Shown in pieces: positions 46,013 to 56,701 of a stretch of 64,000 nucleotides of DNA (position 1 is its first letter; each line of letters opens with the position of its first letter). Source of the DNA: Valencia hispanica. Taxonomy: Eukaryota > Chordata > Actinopteri > Cyprinodontiformes > Valenciidae. Where the stretch lies: NCBI GenBank assembly GCA_963556495.2, contig OY747713.1:39818961-39882960 (forward strand), in the 5' to 3' direction. Position numbers and translations under genes: made by a program. Below the pieces are notes generated by a model that was not told the DNA's origin, did not search any database, and saw nothing but the letters and a program-made list of their open reading frames with translations.

Positions 46013-46735
46013 CTGTTTTTGTGACTAGTCCCAAGTGGCGCCTGCAACCTTCTGATTCGAGCATGCGCGATTCATTAGCGTTCTGGACACAGTGGGGTAA
46101 ATATCTTCTCTGAGTCCAGCTGTGTTACGGGTTATAACAACACGTAATATACGCATTATTTTTGAAACCGATGGCTTGCCATACGGATGGACCTGGGCGG
46201 CCGGGTGGAGCTGCAGTGTGCGGTGCAGACTGGTTGCCTGCTGTGAGTTCTGAGACGGGAGAGCGCCCCGCTGCTCGGTGAGAAGAGGAACAGCGTTACA
46301 TGCTTCACCCAAAAGTTTCCAATAACCCCATAAAAAGTTGCTAGATTTGCCGCTAATTGTTGGGGTTTTTTTTGAGAAAGAATTGCTACAGGGGTCTAAA
46401 AACTCGCCAAAATGTAGCAAAGTTGGCAACACTGTCGGCAACTCACCATTCCTCCTCAGCTCGCCCTCCCCACCACTATGATGGAAGCCAGTCATCTTCA
46501 GATGAGTTTACAGCCAACCGATGTCCACTTTAGGGTGTGGTTAACCGCGAACAACTCAAGCACAAGAAGCCCAGCGCATAAAACGGGTTTTATTTAAAGG
46601 GAACTCGCATGCAGAAACTGTAAAATTAAAGATTAAAAATTTGATTAACGCGATTAAAAAACATAGCGTGCTAAATATGGCTGTAATTAATTGATTGCAA
46701 TTAACGCGATAATTTGACACCCCTAATAATAACCC
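46013..46735. mobile_element. Probable hAT-type fragment
   Basis: The right end reads TTAACGCGATAATTTGACAC CCCTAA. On the minus strand this is the AGGGGTGTCAAATTATCGCG terminus of a widespread fish hAT-like repeat with ATTAACGCGATTAA words. A coding-like minus-strand stretch at 46495-46450 (MTGFHHSGGEGELRRN) ends at a GTGAGTTG donor-like site. No opposite terminal repeat or duplication was found, so the left border is arbitrary. Confidence 0.4.
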
Positions 46736-46740
46736 AACTG

Positions 46741-46750
46741 TGTGTGTGTG

Positions 46751-46793
<43 letters not shown>
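46741..46793. repeat. (GT)n microsatellite
   Basis: About 26 TG/GT dinucleotides, with one GC interruption near 46756 and another at the right end. Confidence 0.95.
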
Positions 46794-46795
<2 letters not shown>

Positions 46796-46911
46796 AGTAT
46801 TCAACACAGCATAAATGATTGATTTTTACAGATCTGTCTACCTCTGTGATTCTATTGTGTTAAGCATGTAGTTATTTCCTCCTATAATCCTCCCATTGTT
46901 TTACCTGCCCC

Positions 46912-49524
46912 CTGTGATTTTATTGTCAAGGATTTTACCAGAAGGCTTCAGTCCACTCTTGACCGGCTTGCTCCACTACAAGTTAAAAGTTTAAAATCTA
47001 AAGCTGCAACGCCGTGGAAAAATGAAAACCTCAGAAAAATGAAGAGAAATTGTACGGCGGCAGAGAGAAAATGGAGGAAAAGTAAAACCACGATAAACCA
47101 TCAAATATACACAGATCTTCTCAAATTATACAACAATGCAGTAAGAAATTCAAGAAATTCATACTTCTCCAAAATCATCTCGGAACATAAAAATAATTCC
47201 AAAATCCGTTTTCCACCATTGATACACCTTTTAACAGAGCTACTACTACATTTCCTAAAACCCCCTCCAACACTTTTTGTGAGGAGTTCACAGACTACTT
47301 CAGAGGGAAGGTAGACACCATCAGATGTAAGATTTTATCTTCTCAGAGTAACATGGTTTTAGACAAATCTGAGTGTGTGTGTCTCTACCAGAGGAAACGC
47401 TGGACAGTTTTGTCCTGGTAGAAGCTGGGACTGTTGATAAAGTTTTCTCCTCAGTGAGGCCCACCACATGTGTTTTGGACCCGATTCCCACTTCCTTTTT
47501 TAAGCAATTTTATGGCTCTTTTAGAGATGAGATTTTAACCATGATGAATTGCTCCCTTCAGACGGGGGTCTTTCCTGCCGCTGTTAAAGGGGCGGTAGTG
47601 AGGCCCCTGTTGAAGAAGAGCAATTTAGATTTTAATGATTTTAACAATTTTAGACCGATATCTAACTTACCTTTTTTAAGCAAGATTTTAGAAAAAATTG
47701 TTTTAATTCAACTTATTGATTTTATTAATGAGCACAATGTCCTGGAGAAATTTCAGTCTGGTTTTAGGGTGAACTACAGCACAGAGAGGGCCCTTCTAAA
47801 GATTTTAAATGATTTTAGATTAAACTATGATGCACAGAGGGTGACAGTGTTGGTTCTACTTGATCTAAGCGCTGCCTTTGATACAGTAGACCACACTATT
47901 CTTTTAACCCGTTTAAAATAGATTGGCCTCTCTGGTGCTGTTCAAAAATGGTTCACATCCTATCTCACAGACAGGACTTTTATGGTAAGTTTAGATACCT
48001 GCTCCTCTAGGGTCCATAGGATTACATGTGGTGTGCCCCAGGGTTCGATTTTAGGCCCAGTGCTTTTTAACCTGTATATGCTCCCTCTTGGCAGTGTCAT
48101 CAGAAGACATGGAGTCAACTTTCACAGTTATGCTGATGATACACAGCTGTACATCTCCATGTCTCCCGATGACACACGGCCAATGGATGCACTTTTTAAC
48201 TGCATTTTAGACATTAAATCCTGGATGGCAGAAAACGTTCTCCAGCTCAACCAGGACAAAACTGAAGTTTTAGTCATCGGTCCTGAGGCTCAGAGAGAGA
48301 AACTTTTACCAAAACTACAATCACTGTCTTTTAATCCCTCTTTGCAAGTGAAGAACCTGGGCGTGATTTTTGACTCTGAGCTGACTTTTATTCTTCACAT
48401 AAAAAATATTACTAAAATAGGTTTTTATCAACTAAAGAACATCGCCAGAGTCCGCTCCATTCTCTCTCGGGCCAATACGGAGACACTGATGCATGCTTTT
48501 ATCTCCAGTAGAATTGATTACTGTAATGCCCTGCTTTCTGGTCTTCCCAAAAAGAGTATATCAGGTTTACAACTACTACAAAATTCAGCAGCACGTGTCC
48601 TGACGAAGACCAGAAGGCAGGAGCACATTACACCTGTCTTAAAATCACTGCATTGGCTCCCTGTACATTTCAGGATCGACTTTAAGGTTCTTTTAATGGT
48701 TTTTAAGTGTCTTAATGGTCTTGGGCCTTCTTATCTCTGAACTGCTTTTACCATATAAACCTTCCCGGTCTCTGCGCTCCTCTGGCAGCCGTCTCCTTGT
48801 CACCCCAAAAGTCAGGACACACAATCATGAAGTGTCAATCATCTTTCCAGTTTTATGGCCCTCACCTCTGGAACAGGCTGCCAGAGGACCTCAGGGCTGC
48901 AGAGAACGTTCATGTTTTTAAGAGCAGGCTCAAGACTCACCTTTTTAGCCTAGCTTTTAACTGATTATTATTTATTACTGTTTGTTTAATTGCTCTGCAT
49001 GTTTTATATGATTATATTTGTATCAGTTTTACTATTTAGTCTTTGCACATTAATTTACTGTTGATTTTTATACTTTAATTTATCTTAATCCCCGTTCCAG
49101 TGTTTCCTCTGTGGGAGCCCTCTGCCCCGGGAGGGGTGGTCGGTTGTAGCTGCCTGGGTGCTCTCCAGGTGGAGCTTGGGTGGAGGTGGGGGTCTTGGCC
49201 TTGCCTCCACTGGGTGCCCTGTGTCAGTGCCTCGGCTGCTGCTGTTAGTCTACCGCTGCCGGGGCAGATGGCTCCTCTGATGGCGTTTCCTTGCATGGTT
49301 CATCTACACTCGGCCCAATGTCCTTTTTTACTTTTTCTCTTAACTGTGTGTGTGCATGGGAGTTGGGTTGGGGGGAGGGGGGTATAACTGTGACCATGCT
49401 TTTAAATCTGTGGGGGAGGGAAGGGAAGATGGTTTTATGTGGGGTCATTTTAATCTGTAAAGCACTTTGTGATGCAACTTCTTGTATGAAAAGCGCTTTA
49501 TAAATAAAGTTTGATTTGATTTGA
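46912..49524 (+). mobile_element. LINE C (L2 group), 5'-truncated
   Basis: The copy begins in the linker between endonuclease and reverse transcriptase. It continues through the polymerase and C-terminal block to about 48960, then a 0.55-kb G/C-rich 3' UTR, and ends with (TTTGA)n at about 49510-49524. The endonuclease is absent, so this is a 5'-truncated insertion. The same 3' UTR occurs at 7646-8168. The tail words AAAGCACTTTGTGATG and GCGCTTTATAAATAAA resemble L2-type stem-loop ends. Confidence 0.9.
47039..48960 (+). pseudogene. LINE-C reverse transcriptase
   Basis: The linker (47039-47314) shows AAERKWRKSKTTINHQIY and NSRNSYFSKIISEHKNN, then shifts frame before 47373. The polymerase is in one frame from 47373 to 48740 except for a single TAG at 47919-47921. 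Motifs are [75 protein letters not shown] (about 48038) and the intact SYADDTQLY (about 48127). [44 protein letters not shown] and LHWLPVHFRIDFK follow. The C-terminal block (PYKPSRSLRSSGSRLL) is in another frame from about 48730. Catalytic residues survive, but three breaks inactivate it. Confidence 0.9.
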
Positions 49525-50285
49525 GAAATTACTTTAATTAAAAAAGTTGGGTATACACAGCGTAGTTGAAAATGTAAGTGTCATTATGATGCTTTTATTT
49601 CTCTCTGTATATTGTTATGCTCTGCCCTTTGTTATATGGCCCGTTTTGACATTTTAAAAAGAGTTTGACTTTTTAAGTGGATATACTTTTTTGCTTTTTT
49701 TCCCTCAGAGGTATTTGCTGTGAACCCAGACCTATGAGGCCATTTGCTCAAAGTGACGTACTGTAATGTGAGTCAGAGAAGAGCAGGGAATTAAATGTGT
49801 TGCCTGTTTAATTCAGAGCAGAAACACTTCAGGTAAGTGGTTTCCACCAAAACAGAAACCAAAAATATTTGTTAATCACTATTTTGACTTTGCTTGCTAC
49901 CTTTTAAACATTAAAAAGTACTTATCTGCAAAGATTGTTCCTTTGGGTTGATGCATGCACATATCATCACAATTTCTACATGTTTGCATCATTGAAGAAA
50001 CCAGTTAGTGTTCAGTCTTTCTTGTCTGTGCACCCAAAGCACGAGCAGTAAACATAAAGTGGTACTCTTTCCTCAAGTATTCTGAATCTAACTGTTTCAA
50101 ATAGTTGTGATGCTGTTTACTGGTGGCATGTCAGATTTTGAGACAGAGATACAATAATCAGCATTTGAAGAGCTTGCAGATCTAGAGAATGTCTTGGATG
50201 ATTGGAAAAAATATTTAATTCATGCCTCTAAACCCAAAATTAAAGGTGTGCAGGAAATGTGTTAAAATGTTCTGATGGTTGCTGT
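49525..50285. other. Non-coding stretch
   Basis: No gene or repeat recognised. Confidence 0.45.
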
Positions 50286-51260
50286 CTGATAGCTTCAATC
50301 TCTTTCTGACCAAAGCCCCTTATCCAAACTATCAAAAATCACCCGCAATCATTCCAATCCACAAAACTCCCCTGTGCCTATTTGCCTCAAAGAAATTATT
50401 AGCTCACCTCATTTTACAACAGGGCAAACCACACACCTCCTCTATGTCATTCTGAGCCACTTCAAAAAACTGGGCAACTGCTGAACGTTAAACTGCTGTT
50501 CATAATCTTTAGCTCGTTGTATCTCAATTTCTTACAGACCCAAGAAGCTGATAATTGAACTGATCACCCCTACACCCTCCTACCTGCACATGCGAAAAAT
50601 ATTTCCATACCAATAAACCATAACCGGCTCTATGCCTCCTTTTTTCTTTACAGTTAGCATTGGTGTACCCCAAGGCTGTGTGTTTGGTCCTCACCTCAAT
50701 ACCCTGTACACCTATGCCTTGGTTCCTCTGAGCTGCATGGCAGGGGTTAGTGCTGTTCGGTTCACTATTTTATCTGTTTCCATTGTAAAAACGGCCCATA
50801 CAACGACCTGTCTTTCACCATCCCTGGGTGCCCTTCAGTTGTAGGTCCATACGACAATGGTACGGTACAGTTAGGGTGGCGCTACTGGTGTCAAACAACA
50901 CAGTCCATTGATTGGAAGAATGAAAAACAGCACTACTAGTGCATCACGTTTGTCATCACGCTTGCAGGACACAACAGTAGGCGTTTGGGTTTAATGCCGC
51001 CTGCCCAGTGAGAGCCCAACTGATGGTGGACACACTCTCCTGAATATGCCGGAACATACCAAACCGCACTGACCTATGCCATACCGCTCAGTGGAAACGA
51101 GGCAATAGATATGACTGCACTTCATCCTATACCTTGGACACCTATATAAGGTTTGCAGATGACACTGCTATGGCGAGGCTCATCATTGGGGGAAAGAGAC
51201 AAACTACAGAGGGAAAGGCAGCACTGTGGTGTTCACCTGAGAATGACCATTGAGGTCTTC
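50286..51260 (+). pseudogene. Strongly decayed LINE reverse transcriptase of another clade
   Basis: Scattered, ordered traces are visible. A NRANHT...KTGQLLNVKLLFIIFSS stretch (about 50420-50515) resembles the YRANRS...LFIDFSSAFN block. SIGVPQGCVFGPHLNTLYTY (50650-50710) resembles the GAPQGCVLSPLLFSLYT block. IRFADDTAMARLI (about 51145-51185) holds the FADD catalytic box. These contexts match the fish LINEs whose polymerase reads PQGCVLSP and FADDT, not the L2-type PQGSxLGP/YADDTQ seen elsewhere here. Stops are everywhere and unrelated DNA separates the last two blocks. I suspect a Rex1-like element but cannot prove it. Confidence 0.55.
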
Positions 51261-52652
51261 TCAGACCTTTGATTTGTATTGGTCTGAATTGGACTGATTA
51301 TATTCTTTATAATTGTCTTGCAATCCTTGGCAATTAGAACTCGAACAACTAATATTTCAAAGTATGTAGTCGATTGGTCCTTTAATTTGTTTATTTAGCA
51401 TGACTTCATGTGTGCTTGCTATGCATTTGGTTGGAAACATTAATAGCAGTGCATCATCTAATCCCAACCGTGTTTTTGTTCCTCAGCAGCTAGTCCAAAA
51501 GTCTTTCACATTGTAGTTTCATTAGCCAGAGTATTTTGGTTTAATAACTTTCAATTTTCAATGTTGTTCTCTGAAACAACGCTAAGAATACCCCGAAACA
51601 TTTAAAGTCAGTTCTTGAGACAGACTATAGTTTCATATAAAACAGTCAGACATGTCTGAAACCAGCTTGATTAGGTTCTGCTCGAACGTTCCATTAGAAC
51701 AAGAATACATTCATGTGATGAGGTTCTGTGAAGTAAAATCTCCAGCAGCTGTCTGCCCATTGAACCCCTCCCCCAACCATCATCCATTCTTCTTTTCAAC
51801 CAATTTTTTTGCGCACACTTCTATCCCCTTTAATCCTTAAGGTTCTTTCTCACATTTACTGAAGTGTCAAGGATGGGTATGTATGTCAAAGCACAATTCA
51901 TGTTACACGCTTGTCTTACACACGATCATGTGTGTTTGAATTTACCTTTCTCAGTAACACATGAGTGGTTCAGATTCATTTCAACATACTTAAAATATCA
52001 GTATTTACTTAAAATAATATTTTTCATGGACCTCTATCTTTAGCCACCGTTTTGTGGCTCACTTGAAATCTTTTTGTTTTTCATGTATAGTTTGCTTGAC
52101 AGGTTATCCCTTTTTCACGGTTTGCTTATTTCCACTTTCTTCCGGAGTTCTTTGTCTACAAAACAGATGCATAAAGTATTTTCTTCTGCCAGACAACTTT
52201 TAATTTGAATACCAACCTGCAGAATGACTATTTATAGGCGGATATGAGATACAGTACCTGGTGGCAGCCTTTTGGAATACTTCTGCCCAGTACTGTGCTG
52301 ACTACGTGTCACTATTCAGCACATCCACCTGAACCATGACAGGGATCTTTAGTAACATGCTGGTTATGTTTTTTAGCGTAAGGGCAAAGGCATGACAGTG
52401 GCAGTGATATCAAACAGGACTCCATCCTGACCGTGCTGGTTCTGAAAAGGTCAACACGTAATTCCTGCCACATTGGTTCTATTTTTGGATCTAGATGTCA
52501 TTTGCCACCAAGTGGCATTTTAGAAAGTTTTAGGGCGTGGTTGCTGAGCTTATAAAAACTTTTTGAGGGTTCCATACTCTTTAAATAAAGATGCTGCGAA
52601 GCCAGTGCCACCCCTGACCTGTAGTAATGCTGTTTTCAGGTTACCTTCACTA
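51261..52652. other. Non-coding stretch
   Basis: No gene recognised up to the TA target of the Tc1-like element at 52651-52652. Confidence 0.45.
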
Positions 52653-54262
52653 CAGGTCCTTCTCAAAAAATTAGCATATTGTGATAAAGTTCATTCTTTT
52701 CCATAATGTAATAATAAAAAATTAAACTTTCATATATTTTAGATTCATTGCACACCAACTGAAATATTTCGGATCTTTTATTGTTTTAAAATGGATGATT
52801 TTGGCATACAGCTCATGAAAACCCCAAATTCCTATCTCAAAAAATTTGCATATCATGAAAAGGTTCTCTAAACGAGCTTTTACCTAATCATCTGAATCAA
52901 CAAATTAACTCTAAACACCTGCAAAAGATTCCTGAGGCTTTTAAAAACTCCCAGCCTGGTTCATTACTCAAAACCGCAATCATGGGTAAGACTGCCGACC
53001 TGACTGCTGCCCAGAAGGCCATCATTGACACCCTCAAGCAAGAGGGTAAGACACAGAAAGAAATTATTGAACGAATAGGCTGTTCCCAGAGTGCTGTATC
53101 AAGGCACCTCAGTGGGAAGTCTGTGGGAAGGAAAAAGTGTGGCATAAAACGCTGCACAACGAGAAGAGGTGACCGGACCCTGAGGAAGATTGTGGAGAAG
53201 GACCGATTCCAGACCTTGGGGGACCTGCGGAAGCAGTGGACTGAGTCTGGAGTAGAAACATCCAGAGCCACCGTGCACAGGCGTGTGCAGGAAATGGGCT
53301 ACAGGTGCCGCATTCCCCAGGTTAAGCCAGTTTTGAACCAGAAACAGCGGCAGAAGCACCTGACCTGGGCTACAGAGAAGCAGCACTGGACTGTTTCTCA
53401 GTGGTCCAAAGTACTTTTTTCGGATGAAAGCAAATTTTGCATGTCATTCGGAAATCAAGGTGCGGAGTCTGGAGGAAGACTGGGGAGAAGGAAATGCCAA
53501 AATGCCTGAAGTCCAGTGTCAAGTACCCACAGTCAGTGATGGTCTGGGGTGCCATGTCAGCTGCTGGTGTTGGTCCACTGTGTTTTATCAAGGGCAGGGT
53601 CAATGCAGCTAGCTATCAGGAGATTTTGGAGCACTTCATGCTTCCATCTGCTGAAAAGCTTTATGGAGATGAAGATTTCATTTTTCAGCACAACCTGGCA
53701 CCTGCTCACAGTGCCAAAACCACTGGTAAATGCTTTACTAACCATGGTATTACTGTGCTCAGTTGGCCTGCCAACTCTCCTGACCTGAACCCCATAGAGA
53801 ATCTGTGGGATATTGTGAAGAGGAAGTTGAGAGACGCAAGACCCAACACTCTGGATGAGCTTAAGGCCGCTATCGAAGCATCCTGGGCCTCCATAACACC
53901 TCAGCAGTGCCACAGGCTGATTGCCTCCATGCCACGCCGCTTTGAAGCAGTCATTTCTGCAAAAGGATTCCCGACCAAGTATTGAGTGCATAACTGAACA
54001 TAATTATTTGAAGGTTGACTTTTTTTGTATTAAAAACACTTTTCTTTTATTGGTCGGATGAAATATGCTAATTTTTTGAGATAGGAATTTTGGGTTTTCA
54101 TGAGCTGTATGCCAAAATCATCAGTTTTAAAACAATAAAAGACCTGAAATATTTCAGTTGGTGTGCAATGAATCTAAAATATATGAAAGTTGAATTTTTA
54201 TCATTACATTATGGAAAATAATGAACTTTATCACAATATGCTAATTTTTTGAGAAGGACCTG
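52653..54262 (+). mobile_element. Nearly intact Tc1-like transposon, 1610 bp
   Basis: The ends CAGGTCCTTCTCAAAAAATT (52653) and its reverse complement (54262) are flanked by TA on both sides (52651-52652 and 54263-54264). The inverted repeats are about 205 bp long. Each contains a second internal copy of the TCTCAAAAAATT-GCATAT motif (left at about 52834-52861, right at about 54061-54084). This gives the two-direct-repeat-per-end architecture known from Sleeping Beauty-type elements. The plus strand encodes the transposase. Very low divergence between ends indicates a recent insertion. Confidence 0.95.
52982..53985 (+). pseudogene. Tc1-like DD34E transposase with one frameshift and a lost catalytic residue
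   Basis: The ATG at 52982 starts MGKTADLTAAQKAIIDTLKQ. A paired-type helix-turn-helix follows (KEIIERIGCSQSAVSRHLSG), then a GRKKCGIKR basic hook and a second helix-turn-helix region (TLGDLRKQWTESGVETSRAT). The first catalytic Asp is in VLFSDESKF (codon 53423-53425). The frame then shifts near 53461. The rest is open to 53985: MVWGAMSAAGVGPLCFIKGR, IFQHNLAPAHSAKTTGKCF and ANSPDLNPIENLWD. The total is 1004 nt, one short of a whole frame, so one base is missing. The second catalytic position is Asn (codon 53692-53694) where Asp is expected. Thirty-four residues separate it from the final Glu, as in DD34E enzymes. Two independent lesions make it inactive. Confidence 0.93.
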
Positions 54263-54477
54263 TAGAAGGACGTTGGTCCAATGGATTTGTATCAACAACG
54301 AAAGAAAATGGAAAGTGATGCCAGTAGTCTGCAGCCCATTACAAACAGATGGATGGGTATGAAGCTTTTACAAGGTAGTAGTCAAGACAACCTAATCTGA
54401 GACTGAGTCAAGAGCTTAATAGAAGCAAGTCTGAGATCATATCAGTAAAAGACTATTTTCAATAGACAGTGGTGTGA

Positions 54478-54745
54478 TCATGATAAATGGGCTGAACTTA
54501 TATAGTGCTTTTCTAGTCATACTGACTGCTTAAAGGGCTTTACACAGGAGCCACATTCACACTCTCAAATGCACACACATTTACACACCATTACAGAGCT
54601 TGGTGGACAACTTGGGGCCTTGCCCAGGGGCACATTGACATGTGACAGGAGGAAGCAGGAATTGAACCTACGACCCTTCTGTTGCAAGACAACTACTCTA
54701 CCTACTGAGCTGTTTGCTGTTCCAAACACTTGGACAATCTGAAAG
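54478..54745 (+). repeat. Dispersed short repeat
   Basis: TATATAGTGCTTTTCTAGTC, GGGCTTTACAC, CACATTTACACACCATTACA, GACATGTGACAGGAGGAAGC, GAATTGAACCTACGACCCTT and CTACCTACTGAGCTGTTTGC follow in the order of a common fish short repeat that ends in a TACCACTGAGCCAC-like segment. There is no coding capacity. I do not see intact tRNA promoter boxes. Confidence 0.6.
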
Positions 54746-55354
54746 TTCAAAGTTTTCTAAGTTAAAAGCTTGACTGCATTGGATTGGAGCTAAGGGGTTT
54801 TAACATTAAAGCTGCTGACAAATTGGACAGTTTTCAGACTGGTTCCAGCAGACTTTTGTTTCACAACTTAATAACTGCATCTACTGAGGGATCACTAACT
54901 ACAAGATTTACAAACTCTCATGGAAACTCTCACAAGTTTAAAAGGTATATAAGCATACCAGTAGGTGGCGTTGCTGAAAGATAATCTCAGAATTTGAGCA
55001 GGTTATATTTCCCCTGCTTTAAAATGAAAGAGATCCGATTTTTAAATACTCAGGCCCAAGTTCTTTGGGGGCCTTAAACCGTACTTGATTCAGGGCCACC
55101 CTTCCTATTAACATCACCACCACAAATAGGGTTTCAATTCAGATCTGGTGAAATTCAGGAGAGGGGGCCAAGATTAACTGTCTGAGCTCAAAAGCAGTCA
55201 TGGATAATTGGTTAATATTTGCTGATATGTATTTGGGACCCACCGGCCCCAAATGGAGAGATACCACAAACAGCAAATAATGCAATTGGATAGCAGTAGA
55301 AGAGAAAAGTAGCAGAGTGAAAAAAAGTGGTCAGTCTAAGTGTAAAGAGGTTCT
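54746..55354. other. Non-coding stretch
   Basis: No gene or named repeat recognised. Confidence 0.45.
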
Positions 55355-55915
55355 TTATGTTATTACTGGAGGCCAATTTAATACCATCCAGATGATGTGA
55401 TCGACTAAGCAGTTTCTTTTTCAGAGCTTCTGATCCAAAGACGGCAACTTCTGTTTTGCCAGAATTTAAAAGCAGAAAGTTCAGTCATCCAGGTTTTTAT
55501 GTCTTCCAGACATGCCTGTAATCTACCTAACTCACTGGATTCATCAGGATTTATAGATAAATATAGTTGCTTATCATTGGCATAACTGTAGAGATTTATC
55601 CCATGCTGTCTGATGATTTTACCAACTGGATGCAAACATACTCCGTTACCTCGGAGTATGAAGAGGATTGATCATTTACATGAACAAACTGGAATCTGTT
55701 GGACAAATATGATTTAAACCAGCCTAGTGCTGTTCCTTTGATCCCTGCAACATGGTCAAGCCTTTCTAAGAGAATATTATGATCGACTGTGTCAAAAGCA
55801 GCACTGAGATCTAACAAGACCGGAACAGACACAACTCCATTATCTAAGGCCGTGAGAATATCATTAGTAACTTTCACCAGTGCTGCTTCAGTGGTATGAT
55901 GAGCTCAAAACTTGA
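55355..55915 (-). pseudogene. LINE-A reverse transcriptase fragment
   Basis: On the minus strand 55877-55640 encodes KVTNDILTALDNG, LDLSAAFDTVDHNILLERLD and GWFKSYLSNRFQFVHVND, and 55635-55405 encodes VGKIIRQHGINLYSYANDKQ and LGRLQACLEDIKTWM. Both match LINE A around 1600-2140. The PQGSVLGP block between them is deleted, and the catalytic YADD reads YAND. The fragment has no 3' end, so it was probably cut out by rearrangement. Confidence 0.88.
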
Positions 55916-56701
55916 CTGAAACTCTTAAAAATAAACTTGCCAATTCCTTCAAATTGTACATTCTTGTTTTAAACAATAAAAAAAATCTCCTAATTTATAT
56001 ATGATGAAAACATAAAATCAAATTTGTATTTTCCATTGTCAATAAACAAATATAAACATTTTAGGTCTATTGTCTGTGTTAAAATTCAAGCGTTTATAGG
56101 AGGTTGTTTTGGCTCTGTAAATACTAAAAAAATATATCCCACAAGTACATTCCTTAAATCCAGACTTTCCATGGCAATTGCCGAAAGTCCTCTTCTTAGT
56201 ACCTATGTTGAGAGTGTGGTTTAGGAATGACTCTCAATGTTGGCTTTATAGAAAAAATTGTCATTTTCAAAAAAATATTACAATAATTATATATACTTGA
56301 ACCGATTGATACTTATGATAGCAAACTTATTCTGATCAAAAAAGCCTAATTTAAAATTTCATCTGAATGTTTCAATGTATTCAATGTAAAATACCTACAA
56401 TTATTTTCAAAGATTTGAATTCAGATTTATTTAAGATCATAAAACTGATAAATGTACTAGTTATAGTCAGAAGGAAAGCTTGATCATGTTAAAAGTCATC
56501 ATTTAGTGCTGCTAATTTATTCATGGTTGCTTCTTGTGTCTGACATTCTTTTTCTATAAGCACAGACAATTAAACCTGTTGCTTCCTTTTAGACCCTTAA
56601 CCACACGTAAGTGGAATTAACTGCTAAGTAATCTGAGTCGGGTAATGTGAGGGTCAAGCAAATGTTATTGTTTATTGTAGTCAGCATAACTGTAAGCTTA
56701 A
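55916..56701. other. Non-coding stretch
   Basis: AT-rich with no recognised gene. It ends at a TTAA (56698-56701) that may be the left border of the next element. Confidence 0.45.

Noticed and set aside
54478..54745. Possible tRNA-derived SINE or tRNA gene
   Set aside because: I could not find A and B box promoter elements or a cloverleaf. It is listed only as a dispersed repeat.
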